A stretch of 64,000 nucleotides of DNA from assembly GCF_039521745.1 (NCBI RefSeq), contig NZ_BAAACT010000153.1, one strand, 5' to 3'. The notes under the pieces were generated by a model. That model made no database searches. It was not told where the DNA came from and saw nothing but the letters and a program-made list of their open reading frames with translations. Both the position numbers and the translations under genes were made by a program. This document shows positions 43,608-52,577 of the stretch, piece by piece. The stretch's first letter is position 1. Every line of letters begins with the position of its first letter. Source of the DNA: Faecalicatena contorta. Lineage in GTDB: Bacteria > Bacillota > Clostridia > Lachnospirales > Lachnospiraceae.

Positions 43608-44985
43608 TCAAGCAGCTTTTTTCGGTGCTGTCTTAGGATAATTGAAAATATTTTTCTTGACAATATTATAGTAAATAATACAAACAATAATTGTACTCGT
43701 TGTAGCAGTAGGTGTAGCCAGTGAAAGATGGAAAAGTGTTGCGCCTGCCATATGGCTGTAAATATAGGCAGCAGGTACACGCATAACCCATGAATCCCAG
43801 AATGCCTGGAAAAATACGAACTTTGTACGGCTGCAGCCATTGTAAAATCCCATAAAGCAGAATAAAATACCAACCTGTATACAGTCGACAGAGAATCCTT
43901 TCAGGTACTGTGCCGCAGCAGCGATTACGGTCTGGTCCGAAGTGAAGATCGAAGCCAGCACATCGCCGTGGAAGCATACAAAATAAAATACAATAAGCCC
44001 TGTTACGACAGAGGTTCCCATGCCATAGAAGAGAGTTCTCTTTGCTCTTTCTGGTTTTTTAGCACCCATGTTCTGCGCAATAAACGCAGACATTGACTGC
44101 ATGTATGAGATCGGTATCAATAAGACGAAGCTAACAACACGCCATGCAATACCGTATCCGGCCGCCATGATTAACCCCATGCCGTTTGCAAAAGTATTGA
44201 CAGCGAGAAATGAAATCTGTGTAACAAGATCCTTCATTGCCACAGGTGTTCCAATGGAAAACATCTCTTTGATCTTTTCCTTATCAAACCGAATATGTTT
44301 TAACTTGAATACGAACGGCAGCTTTGTGAATCGGATAATAATAATTGACAAGACAAGGCTTATGGCCTGTGCAGCTACGGTAGCTATGGCTACGCCCTTT
44401 ACTCCCATATCAAATACGGATACTAAAACAATATCACCAACAACGTTAATTACACAGGCGATAATAACGAAAACCAATGGAAGAATAGAATTGCCGATAC
44501 CTCTGAATATACAGCTCAGCAGGTTATATCCGACAATAAAAACCAATCCTCCACAGCAAATCGATAAATACTGAACGGCAAAATCATGAGCTTCTACAGG
44601 CACGTTCATAGCGCTTACCAATGCTGGCGTTACAAAAACCATGATAATCGTTAGAATTACGCCAAAAACAGCAAATATGCTGATGGAAGCCCCCATAGAT
44701 TTTGCGGCACTTTCGCCGTCATTCTCTCCGATATAGCACCCTATTGCTACAGTAACACCCATAGCAAGCCCTGTGACAACTACCTGAAGGAGATACATTA
44801 CATTACCCCCCCGAAGAAACAGCGGCACTTTCGGCAGGCCCGCAGTAACGGCTGATAACAATTAGGTCAACCGCGCTGTATAAAGCCTGTAAAAACATAG
44901 ATATCAGAATCGGAAACGTAAACTTTAGAAATGGGGACAATATGGGTCCCGATGTAAATGAGTTTGTTTCATTATTGTTGCTCAT
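43608..44985 (-). pseudogene. MATE efflux family gene, frameshifted at a G7 tract
   Basis: Together the two frames give a full-length MATE transporter of about 458 residues with 12 spans. The N-terminal part starts at the ATG at 44985 (AGGAG 10 nt upstream) and runs as LKFTFPILISMFLQALYSA to VSSGG, then hits a stop at 44803. The remaining 400 residues continue in another frame (SGGNVMYLLQVV...). The switch occurs at seven consecutive G on the minus strand (44806-44812); six would restore the frame. It could be a true pseudogene, a phase-variable gene or an assembly error. Confidence 0.85.
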
Positions 44986-45617
44986 CTTTAAACCACTCCT
45001 CTCAATAAGTGCATAAGTACATGAATAACACAGATTTTGTTGATGCAGAAATAACCTTAAAAACAACCTTAAAAAACATACCCTAAGTATTGCTGCTTAT
45101 CTACAGCTTTGCTCTTTCTTTATGACGTCTACTAAAAAGAGCCCTCGCGGACTGGGCTGGAGATCAAGCCGTTGCTTCTGCAGAACACCTGCTGGAGAGG
45201 CAGACAGCATACTTAAGATACAAGAGATACGAGTACCTGAATACTCTGAATATACATTCTTTTCCCCCTTGCCTCCTTTGCCTGATATTTATCATATGAT
45301 ATTTTTTATGTAAGATTATTTTATCATCTGGGTGCCTGAACAAACAGTGAACACTGCACACGATTATTAATAAGAAAGCATAGAGGGCTGAGATTAACGC
45401 TTCAGATTATTTATTGAGTACTCTCGGAAACATTTATTTTAATTATTGCTGAAGCGCTGACATAAAAACTTTCGAATTCTGCATACTAAATAAGTATAAA
45501 CAGAACCTCTTATATTTTAGGGTACTACATACCAGTATCATAAAATATAAAAAAGGTCGTATTTTGGCGGGTGTATTTTTACAATCCTTAAGAAATACTA
45601 AAAATACAAAAAAGGGG
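44986..45617. other. Long AT-rich intergenic region between divergent MATE and mreB genes
   Basis: About 630 bp without a convincing gene; small frames on the minus strand lack ribosome binding sites. Visible structure: AGCCC/GGGCT hairpin near 45141-45160, and CGCTTCAG (45398-45405) paired with CTGAAGCG (45449-45456) across a 43-nt AT-rich loop. The base composition drops clearly below that of the neighbours between about 45260 and 45650. I see no known riboswitch. Confidence 0.3.
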
Positions 45618-45646
45618 TTTCCATTTCTGGAAAAGTTTATTATACT
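45618..45646 (+). promoter_or_regulatory. Candidate promoter of mreB
   Basis: TTTCCA (45618-45623), a 17-bp spacer and TATACT (45641-45646). The -35 is weak; the hexamers sit at the right distance, giving a leader of about 150 nt. Confidence 0.4.
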
Positions 45647-45804
45647 ATTGGTGCAAGTTGGGGAGAGACTGCACGAGGAAACAGAGGAATTTATCTAGAC
45701 CAAGGCGTGTTTAAAAATATACTTGAAGAGAAATTTCTGCGGGGCAGAGGAGTACGAATGAGTGGAGATAAAGAGTAATATGGGTTGTGGAAGGGAGCGT
45801 AAAT

Positions 45805-46794
45805 ATGTCTGTAGATATCGGGATAGATTTGGGAACAGCCAGTGTACTGGTGTATGTAAAAGGAAAAGGGGTTGTGTTGAAGGAACCCTCTGTTGTAGCG
45901 TTTGACAGGGATACGAATGTTATCAAGGCGATCGGGGAGGAAGCGCGCCTGATGCTGGGGAGAACTCCGGGGAATATTGTGGCGGTGCGGCCGCTGCGCC
46001 AGGGGGTTATTTCGGATTATACGGTTACTGAGAAAATGATTAAATATTTTGTACAGAAATCGCTTGGAAAAAGGACTTTTAAGAAGCCGCGCATCAGTAT
46101 CTGTGTGCCGAGCGGTGTTACGGAAGTGGAAAAGAAGGCGGTGGAGGAGGCCACGTTTGCTGCGGGGGCCAGAGAAGTACATTTAATAGAAGAACCGGTA
46201 GCGGCTGCGATCGGCGCAGGGATTGATATATCCAAGCCCTGCGGGAATATGATTGTGGATATTGGAGGCGGGACCGCGGATATAGCGGTGATTTCGCTGG
46301 GCGGTACGGTGGTCAATACTTCGATCAAGATTGCAGGGGACGATTTTGACGAGGCAATCGTGCGTTACATGAGAAAGAAACATAATCTGCTGATCGGTGA
46401 GCGCACGGCGGAAGATATTAAGATTAAAATTGGGACAACATATCCTCTTGTCGAGGAAGAGACCATAGAGGTCAGAGGACGAAACCTTGTGACAGGACTT
46501 CCGAAAACAGTCACGGTGACGTCTTCGGAGACTGAGGAAGCGCTGAGGGAGGCTACCGGACAGATTGTAGAGGCAGTAATTGCCGTACTGGAACAGACAC
46601 CGCCGGAGCTTTCCGCGGATATTCTGGACAGGGGTATCGTACTGACCGGCGGAGGCGCCATGCTGCGCGGCCTGGAAGAACTGATTGAGGAGAAGACAGG
46701 TATTCATACAATGACCGCCGAAGACCCCATGAAGGTTGTAGCGATTGGAACAGGTCAGTTCGTGGAATTTATGAGTGGCAGGACTGACTTCTAA
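45805..46794 (+). CDS. mreB: Rod-shape determining protein, MreB/Mbl family
   Basis: The 329-residue actin homologue forms filaments that guide lateral cell-wall synthesis. The actin-fold motifs are visible: phosphate 1 GIDLGTASVLVYVKG, connect VEEPVAAAIGAG-like LIEEPVAAAIGAG near 132, phosphate 2 VDIGGGTADIAVI near 152 and adenosine GIVLTGGGAMLRG near 282. No mreC or mreD follows, so it may be the Mbl-type paralogue rather than the main mreBCD gene. GGGAG lies 7 nt before the ATG at 45805; an in-frame GTG 18 bp earlier overlaps that region. Confidence 0.93.
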   Translation: MSVDIGIDLGTASVLVYVKGKGVVLKEPSVVAFDRDTNVIKAIGEEARLMLGRTPGNIVAVRPLRQGVISDYTVTEKMIKYFVQKSLGKRTFKKPRISICVPSGVTEVEKKAVEEATFAAGAREVHLIEEPVAAAIGAGIDISKPCGNMIVDIGGGTADIAVISLGGTVVNTSIKIAGDDFDEAIVRYMRKKHNLLIGERTAEDIKIKIGTTYPLVEEETIEVRGRNLVTGLPKTVTVTSSETEEALREATGQIVEAVIAVLEQTPPELSADILDRGIVLTGGGAMLRGLEELIEEKTGIHTMTAEDPMKVVAIGTGQFVEFMSGRTDF

Positions 46795-46812
46795 GGGAGG
46801 AAGCCAGGGTGG

Positions 46813-46858
46813 GACAGACTGCTTCAGACGGTGCAATGCGCTGTTGAAGGGGTCTGTC
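46813..46858 (+). other. Hairpin in the mreB-recD2 gap
   Basis: GACAGAC (46813-46819) pairs with GTCTGTC (46852-46858), and CTTCA (46822-46826) with TGAAG (46845-46849). No long T-run follows, so it is a weak terminator, attenuator or processing site. A second partial stem GAGCC/GGCTC spans about 46879-46922 next to the recD2 ribosome binding site. Confidence 0.45.
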
Positions 46859-46937
46859 TTAACTTATGTTACGAAGGAGCCTGCCGGATGTTCCGGGGAT
46901 ATTCTGTGGGATGAAAGGCTCCGGTTAGGAGGAAATT

Positions 46938-49148
46938 TTGGAAGTAGTCACCGGATATGTGGAGCATATTGTGTTCCGGAATGAGGATAATGGGTATACG
47001 GTATTTAATCTGGAAAATGAAGACGGGGAGACTACCTGTGTTGGCAGTTTTAACTATATTAATGAGGGGGAGATGCTGGAACTGCATGGGGAGTTTGTTA
47101 ACCACAGTGTGTATGGAAGCCAGCTCAAAGTGAGCTCCCATGAGGTAAAGGAGCCTGAGGATCTGGTATCTATAGAACGTTATCTGGGATCCGGGGCCGT
47201 GAAGGGTGTTGGAGCGGCGCTGGCAGGAAGGATCGTGAGGAAGTTCAAAAAGGATACGTTCCGCATCATTGAAGAGGAACCGGAGCGTCTGGCGGAGGTG
47301 AAGGGGATCAGCGAGCGGAAGGCCAGGGAGATTGCCGTGCAGGTAGAGGAGAAGAAGGATATGCGCCGGGCGATGATCTATCTGCAGAAATATGGGATAT
47401 CCACGACCCTTGCTGTCAAGATTTACAAGTATTATGGAACGAAACTGTACCAGGTGCTTGAGGAGAACCCGTACCAGCTGGCGGATAACATAGAAGGCGT
47501 GGGATTCAAGACGGCCGACGAAATCGCATCCAGGATAGGGATACATACGGACTCTGATTTCAGAATCAGAAGCGGTATTTTTTACACGCTGCAGCAGTCC
47601 ACCCTGGAGGGACATGTCTATCTGCCCCAACAGGTACTGGAGGCGCGCGCCGGAAAGCTTCTGGGGGTGAACATCCAGGATGTTGAAAAGTATATCATGG
47701 ATCTCTGCATTGAGAAAAAGACGGTGCGCAAAGAGGCGGAGGGCGAGATCAGGATCTATCCGGCCCGCTATTATTACCTGGAACTCAATACGGCCAGGAT
47801 GCTGCATGATCTGAATATTGACTGCAATATGCCGGAGGACATGATGGAGAAGCGGCTCAGAAAGGTGGAGCGGCAGGAACAGATTTCCCTAGACCCCATG
47901 CAGCACAAGGCGGTGATAGAATCCATCAAGCACGGGCTTCTGGTCCTGACCGGCGGGCCCGGGACCGGTAAGACGACTACCATTAATACCATGATCCAGT
48001 TTTTTGAGAGCGAGGGGATGAGCATTCTGCTGGCGGCGCCTACAGGAAGGGCGGCTAAAAGAATGACGGAGGCCACCGGATATGAGGCACAGACGATCCA
48101 CCGCCTCCTGGAGGTCAGCGGGAATCCGGAGGAAGAGGGCAATGTAAATGGCTTTATGCGGAACCGGCAAAATCCCCTGGAGACGGATGTGCTGATTATC
48201 GATGAGATGTCCATGGTAGACCTTCCGCTGATGCATGCTCTGCTTTCAGCCGTTGTGGAAGGCACGCGGCTTATATTAGTGGGGGATGTGAACCAGCTCC
48301 CTTCCGTGGGACCCGGGAGTGTTCTGAAGGATATAATAGCTTCGGACTCGTTTCCGGTGGTAACGCTGACAAAGATATTCCGTCAGGCAGGCGAGAGCGA
48401 TATTGTTGTAAACGCTCATAAGATCAATGCCGGGGAACCTGTTATCCTGAACAACAAGAGCCGTGACTTTTTCTTTTTAAAACGGCAGGAAGCGGATGTG
48501 ATTATCAGTGTAGTGATTACCCTGATTCAGAAAAAGCTTCCCAGGTATGTGGATGCACTTCCCACGGAGATTCAGGTCATGACTCCAACAAGGAAGGGCC
48601 TGCTGGGGGTGGAGCGGCTGAATACAATCCTGCAGCGTTATTTGAATCCGCCTTCGCCGGAAAAAACGGAAAAGGAAAGCGGGCAAAGATTGTTCCGCGT
48701 TGGGGATAAAGTGATGCAGATAAAAAATAACTACCAGCTGGAGTGGGAAATCTGCACGAAATTCGGACTCACTGTGGATAAAGGTATGGGAGTATTTAAC
48801 GGAGATATGGGGATTGTGAAGGAAATCAATTCCTATGATGAATCAATGGTTGTCGAGTACGACGAGAAAAGAACGGTAAAGTACCCCTTCGAGATGCTGG
48901 AAGAACTGGAACTGGCATATGCCATTACGGTCCACAAATCTCAGGGGAGCGAATATCCTGCGGTTGTGATACCGCTGCTGCAGGGACCGCGTATGCTGTA
49001 TAACAGAAATCTGCTGTATACGGCGGTAACCCGTGCAAAAAAATGCCTGACAATAGTGGGGAGTGAAGCGACATTTCAGGAAATGATACAGAACAAAAAC
49101 GAACAGAACCGTTATACAAGCCTGGCGGAGTGTATACGCGGATTTTAA
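46938..49148 (+). CDS. recD2: ATP-dependent RecD2-like DNA helicase
   Basis: The 736-residue superfamily 1B helicase, 5'-3' polarity, is the RecBC-independent RecD2 type of Firmicutes. The N-terminal OB-like region and helix-hairpin-helix segments (GSGAVKGVGAALAGRIV, then VKGISERKAREIA) precede Walker A GGPGTGKTTT near residue 338, IIDEMSMVD near 420, GDVNQLPSVGPG near 447, and the C-terminal HKSQGSEYPAVV and YTAVTRAKK motifs. It starts at a TTG with AGGAGG 5 nt upstream. Its end overlaps comF. Confidence 0.95.
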   Translation: MEVVTGYVEHIVFRNEDNGYTVFNLENEDGETTCVGSFNYINEGEMLELHGEFVNHSVYGSQLKVSSHEVKEPEDLVSIERYLGSGAVKGVGAALAGRIVRKFKKDTFRIIEEEPERLAEVKGISERKAREIAVQVEEKKDMRRAMIYLQKYGISTTLAVKIYKYYGTKLYQVLEENPYQLADNIEGVGFKTADEIASRIGIHTDSDFRIRSGIFYTLQQSTLEGHVYLPQQVLEARAGKLLGVNIQDVEKYIMDLCIEKKTVRKEAEGEIRIYPARYYYLELNTARMLHDLNIDCNMPEDMMEKRLRKVERQEQISLDPMQHKAVIESIKHGLLVLTGGPGTGKTTTINTMIQFFESEGMSILLAAPTGRAAKRMTEATGYEAQTIHRLLEVSGNPEEEGNVNGFMRNRQNPLETDVLIIDEMSMVDLPLMHALLSAVVEGTRLILVGDVNQLPSVGPGSVLKDIIASDSFPVVTLTKIFRQAGESDIVVNAHKINAGEPVILNNKSRDFFFLKRQEADVIISVVITLIQKKLPRYVDALPTEIQVMTPTRKGLLGVERLNTILQRYLNPPSPEKTEKESGQRLFRVGDKVMQIKNNYQLEWEICTKFGLTVDKGMGVFNGDMGIVKEINSYDESMVVEYDEKRTVKYPFEMLEELELAYAITVHKSQGSEYPAVVIPLLQGPRMLYNRNLLYTAVTRAKKCLTIVGSEATFQEMIQNKNEQNRYTSLAECIRGF

Positions 49149-49828
49149 ATCTGCTATATCCGCAGGTTTGTCCGTTCTGTGGCAGAATATCGGAACAGGG
49201 GATCTGCAGTGTATGTAAAAAGAAGATTATCTATGTACATGAACCACGCTGCATGCGCTGCGGCAAGCCGCTGGAAATGGCGGAACAGGAGTACTGCAGG
49301 GACTGCACAGAACATGATGCCGCCTATGAACAGGGGCGGAGTGTATGGCTGCACAGGGAGCCTGTTTCGGACGCAATTTATCGGTTCAAGTATGGGAATA
49401 AGAGGAACTACGGCCGGATATTTGCCATGGAAATGGCGGAACATTGCGGGGCTCAGATCAGAAGGTGGGGAGTTGAAGAGATCATTCCGATTCCGCTCCA
49501 TCCCGCCAGAAAAAGAAAACGGGGATATAATCAGGCGGAAATACTGGCGGAGGAGCTGGGCTGCCTTCTTCACATACCTGTTAGGAAAGACGTGCTTTAC
49601 AGGATACGGAATACCAGGCCGCAGAAAAGCCTTAATGACACGGAGAGAATCCGCAACCTGAAGGGGGCCTTTGCGGTGGCCGGAAAAGAGAAAGTAAAGG
49701 CAAAAGTACTGATCATAGACGACATCTATACGACCGGCAGCACGATCCGCAGATGCGCAAAAATGCTGAGACTAGCAGGAGCTGAAAAAGTGTATTTTTT
49801 AACTATAAGCATTGGACAAGGACTCTGA
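49130..49828 (+). CDS. comF: ComF family protein (amidophosphoribosyltransferase-like)
   Basis: The 232-residue protein has an N-terminal zinc finger (CPFCGRIS ... CSVCKKK, CMRCGKPL ... CRDC) and a C-terminal phosphoribosyltransferase fold with the PRPP motif VLIIDDIYTTGSTI near residue 195. ComF helps internalised single-stranded DNA during natural transformation. It starts at a GTG 19 bases before the recD2 stop, so translation is coupled. The RGYNQAEILA motif near 140 is typical of the family. Confidence 0.92.
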   Translation: MYTRILNLLYPQVCPFCGRISEQGICSVCKKKIIYVHEPRCMRCGKPLEMAEQEYCRDCTEHDAAYEQGRSVWLHREPVSDAIYRFKYGNKRNYGRIFAMEMAEHCGAQIRRWGVEEIIPIPLHPARKRKRGYNQAEILAEELGCLLHIPVRKDVLYRIRNTRPQKSLNDTERIRNLKGAFAVAGKEKVKAKVLIIDDIYTTGSTIRRCAKMLRLAGAEKVYFLTISIGQGL

Positions 49829-49842
49829 GTATATGCTATACT
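49812..49842 (+). promoter_or_regulatory. Candidate promoter upstream of the structured leader
   Basis: TGCTATACT gives an extended -10 (hexamer 49837-49842), and TTGGAC at 49812-49817 is a -35 with a 19-bp spacer, overlapping the end of comF. Transcription would start about 15 bp before the structured stem at 49863. Confidence 0.55.
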
Positions 49843-49862
49843 AAAAATGATGTTTATCTTAA

Positions 49863-50008
49863 AAGGAGATAAGACTCCCACCTTTACAGGTGGTTAAGAA
49901 AAATTAAATTTAGGAGGGAGCCTTGTCTCCTTCCAGGATAAAGCCGCCGGCGGGCGGCAGAGGCGCGCAGAAGTATGATGTCATGCAGGGCATGACGCGC
50001 GCCTCGCC
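49863..50008 (+). ncRNA. Candidate structured RNA leader, three stems
   Basis: Stem P1: AAGGAGATAAGACTCCC (49863-49879) pairs over 17 bp with GGGAGCCTTGTCTCCTT (49916-49932), with two G-U pairs; its loop holds the hairpin CCACC/GGTGG (49878-49893). P2: GCCGCC/GGCGGC (49943-49958). P3: GAGGCGCGC (49960-49968) with GCGCGCCTC (49997-50005), continued by GTCATGC/GCATGAC (49980-49996) with an 11-nt one-sided bulge. The stems are too regular for chance and lie in the 5' UTR of the next gene. It does not match a riboswitch I know. The P1 loop hairpin also resembles IS200/IS605-type ends. Confidence 0.55.
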
Positions 50009-50059
50009 GCAAGTACGCCAAGGCGTGCCTGCACTGAAAGAAAACATAGAGGTGAGGAA

Positions 50060-50455
50060 ATGTTAGATAAGGAACGCATCAGGCTGATGACAAAGATGGC
50101 GGCATATGAGAACACTTTGGCGCCGGATGATTTGAAAATCAGCAGTTATTATAAGAAAGATTATTCAAGCCTCAACACACTGATCACAGCGATCTGGGTC
50201 ACGATCGGATACGCCATTGCCGCAGGTTTGGTTATACTGTGCAATGTCGACGCAATGCTGAAGGATCTGACGGTTGCAAAGCTGATTATAATCGCGGCTG
50301 TCGTGGTGGGTGCATATATTATCTTACTTGTGGCTTACTGCGTATGTGCCAGCAGCTTTTATAAGTCGAAGCACAATAAAGCAAAACAGCGTGTGAAAAA
50401 GTATTACCGGGATTTATCCCGCCTGGGAAAGATGTGTATGAAGGAGAAAAAATAA
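50060..50455 (+). CDS. Small membrane protein with two predicted spans, function unknown
   Basis: The 131-residue protein has a charged N-terminal segment (1-38), two hydrophobic spans (about 40-62 and 74-97), and a Lys/Arg-rich cytoplasmic C terminus (KQRVKKYYRDLSRLGKM...). I do not recognise a family. GAGGTGAGG precedes the ATG. It lies 3 bp before the next membrane protein gene and in front of cdaA-cdaR, so a link to c-di-AMP signalling or envelope homeostasis is possible but unproven. Confidence 0.75.
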   Translation: MLDKERIRLMTKMAAYENTLAPDDLKISSYYKKDYSSLNTLITAIWVTIGYAIAAGLVILCNVDAMLKDLTVAKLIIIAAVVVGAYIILLVAYCVCASSFYKSKHNKAKQRVKKYYRDLSRLGKMCMKEKK

Positions 50456-50458
50456 AAT

Positions 50459-51616
50459 ATGAGTACTTTACTTGTCTGGAAAGAGCAACTGCAAAAAATA
50501 TATGCGAAGTATTCCACATATATAATGAAAGCATTACAATTTATTTTAGGACTCTGTGTCTTCGGCCTGATTAATTCCAATATCGGTTTTATGAAGGCGG
50601 CATCGTCTATTGTCTGTACTGTGGGGCTTTCCGCAGTCTGTGCATTTCTGCCGCTGGTCGTGATGGTGATCGCAGCCACGGTGCTGGTACTGCTGCATTT
50701 TTATACCTTATCCATGCCCATAGCTCTTGTATCTCTGGCGATCTTTCTGATCATGTACATCTTCTATTTCCGGTTTACACCGAAAAAAGCATGGCTTGTG
50801 CTGCTGACGCCGGTTGCGTTTGCACTGAAGGTTCCGTTCGTCATTCCGGTTGCCTTTGGCTTACTGGGAACGCCGGTCTGTGTGCTTCCCGTTGCATTTG
50901 GGACGATCGTTTACTATATGCTTCACTTCGTGAAGATGTCATCTACCGCCCTCAAGGGAGGGGATGCAAAAGGCCTGGTGGACAGCCTGATGGTTTTTAC
51001 AAAACAGTCTCTGACCAATAAGGAGATGTGGGTAATGGTGATTGCAACTGCCGTCAGTCTTCTGATTGTATATGCCGTACGAACAAGATCCGTTGACCAT
51101 GCGTGGAAGATCGGATCGGTCGCTGGCGCGATTGCAGGAATTGTCATCGCTGCTGCGGGGAATATTACACTGGATGTGCATCTGTCATACGTTACAATGG
51201 TGGTCAGCGGTGTTGCAGCGATTGTGGTTGGGCTGGTGCTGGAGTTTTTGTTCTTTTCTGTGAACTATTCCAGAACGGAGCGTATGCAGTTTGAGGATGA
51301 TGAATATTATTATTATGTAAAAGCCGTTCCGAAAATAGTAGTATCTGCACCTGAGATGAGTGTGAAGCATATTAATGAAAGACAGGACCAGAGTGAATGG
51401 CAGGAATTACAGGACAGTCAGGAGACGGTGCTGATTGATACTTCAAATGTACAGAGGGCGGCAGGGGAGCCGCATTCGCAAAGGAAGCGCCCGGCGCTAA
51501 AGCAGGAAGAACACGCGAAAAAGATAGATCACGCCAGGGCAGCGGACGAGATTCTGCTGACAAGAAGCCTTACCAAAGAATTGGGTATAAATCTTGAAGA
51601 TCTGGAAGATAAATAA
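50459..51616 (+). CDS. Polytopic membrane protein with acidic cytoplasmic tail, unknown
   Basis: The 385-residue protein has about eight to nine hydrophobic segments between residues 20 and 275, then a polar tail of about 110 residues beginning EDDEYYYYVKAVPKI and rich in Glu, Gln and Lys. No family is recognised. AAGGAG is 12 nt before the ATG. It lies 3 bp after the preceding small membrane protein and about 90 bp before cdaA, so all four genes may be co-expressed. A role with CdaA/CdaR in envelope or turgor control is inference from context. Confidence 0.8.
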   Translation: MSTLLVWKEQLQKIYAKYSTYIMKALQFILGLCVFGLINSNIGFMKAASSIVCTVGLSAVCAFLPLVVMVIAATVLVLLHFYTLSMPIALVSLAIFLIMYIFYFRFTPKKAWLVLLTPVAFALKVPFVIPVAFGLLGTPVCVLPVAFGTIVYYMLHFVKMSSTALKGGDAKGLVDSLMVFTKQSLTNKEMWVMVIATAVSLLIVYAVRTRSVDHAWKIGSVAGAIAGIVIAAAGNITLDVHLSYVTMVVSGVAAIVVGLVLEFLFFSVNYSRTERMQFEDDEYYYYVKAVPKIVVSAPEMSVKHINERQDQSEWQELQDSQETVLIDTSNVQRAAGEPHSQRKRPALKQEEHAKKIDHARAADEILLTRSLTKELGINLEDLEDK

Positions 51617-51704
51617 TACCTAAGGGGCACTCGGGGACTCATGTTCTTTGGGCATAAGATGAATAAAGGGAGCAGCATTCTTAATTAAGACAGGAGGTGG
51701 CAGA

Positions 51705-52577
51705 ATGGAACAGTGGATCAAAACGTTTTTTGACAACTATGTGAGCGACATGTACTTTCCGAATGTTCACCTGACAGATATCATAGAGATTATCATTGTA
51801 TCGATCATCGTCTACGAGATTATGCTGTGGATTAAGAATACAAAGGCATGGATGCTTTTGAAGGGCATGATCGTCCTAGGCTTGTTTATACTGGTAGCTG
51901 CTATATTTCGAATGCATACGATATTGTTCCTTGCCAGAGAGTCGATCAACGTTCTGGCAATAGCCGCTGTGGTAGTATTTCAGCCGGAGCTGCGGCGGGC
52001 GCTGGAAAAGCTGGGGGAGAAAAACCTTCTGAGCAATATCAATCTGTTTGACAGAAGCAGAGAAAACCAGAGGTTCTCCGATGTAACGCTGGAGAGCCTT
52101 GTAAAAGCCTGTTTTGACATGGGGAGTGTATGTACAGGGGCTTTGATTGTAGTAGAGCAGGCCATTCGTCTTACGGAATATGAGATGACCGGAATCGAGC
52201 TGGACTGCAAAGTCTCTTCTCAGGTTCTGCTGAATATATTTGAACATAATACTCCGCTTCACGACGGAGCTGTAATTATAAGAGGAGACAGAATTACTTC
52301 AGCCACATGTTATCTGCCGCTTTCAGATAACATGTCAATCAGCAAAGACCTGGGGACCAGGCACAGAGCTGCATTGGGAATGAGTGAAGTAAGTGATGCA
52401 CTGATTATTGTTGTATCCGAAGAGACAGGCCAGGTTTCCGTTGCGATGGGAGGGCAGCTTGCGAGAGGAGTTACGCCGGAATACCTTGCTACAAGGCTGA
52501 ACCAAATCCAGTATAGAACTGCGGAAGGCAAGAAATTTACTATACGGAAAGGACGGCAGCGGCATGAAGAAATATAA
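51705..52577 (+). CDS. cdaA: Diadenylate cyclase CdaA
   Basis: The 290-residue membrane enzyme makes c-di-AMP from two ATP. Three hydrophobic spans lie at about 22-43, 49-68 and 72-92, followed by a short coiled linker and the DAC domain, with the catalytic DGA motif (HDGAVIIRGD) near residue 186 and the RHR motif (GTRHRAALG) near 219. GGAGGTGGC precedes the ATG. Its stop overlaps the start of cdaR by 14 bases, which couples the cyclase to its regulator. Confidence 0.97.
   Translation: MEQWIKTFFDNYVSDMYFPNVHLTDIIEIIIVSIIVYEIMLWIKNTKAWMLLKGMIVLGLFILVAAIFRMHTILFLARESINVLAIAAVVVFQPELRRALEKLGEKNLLSNINLFDRSRENQRFSDVTLESLVKACFDMGSVCTGALIVVEQAIRLTEYEMTGIELDCKVSSQVLLNIFEHNTPLHDGAVIIRGDRITSATCYLPLSDNMSISKDLGTRHRAALGMSEVSDALIIVVSEETGQVSVAMGGQLARGVTPEYLATRLNQIQYRTAEGKKFTIRKGRQRHEEI

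Noticed and set aside
45398..45456. CGCTTCAG/CTGAAGCG inverted repeat as a fourth giant palindrome
   Set aside because: Only 8 bp of stem around a 43-nt AT-rich loop, so it is not comparable with the giant palindromes.
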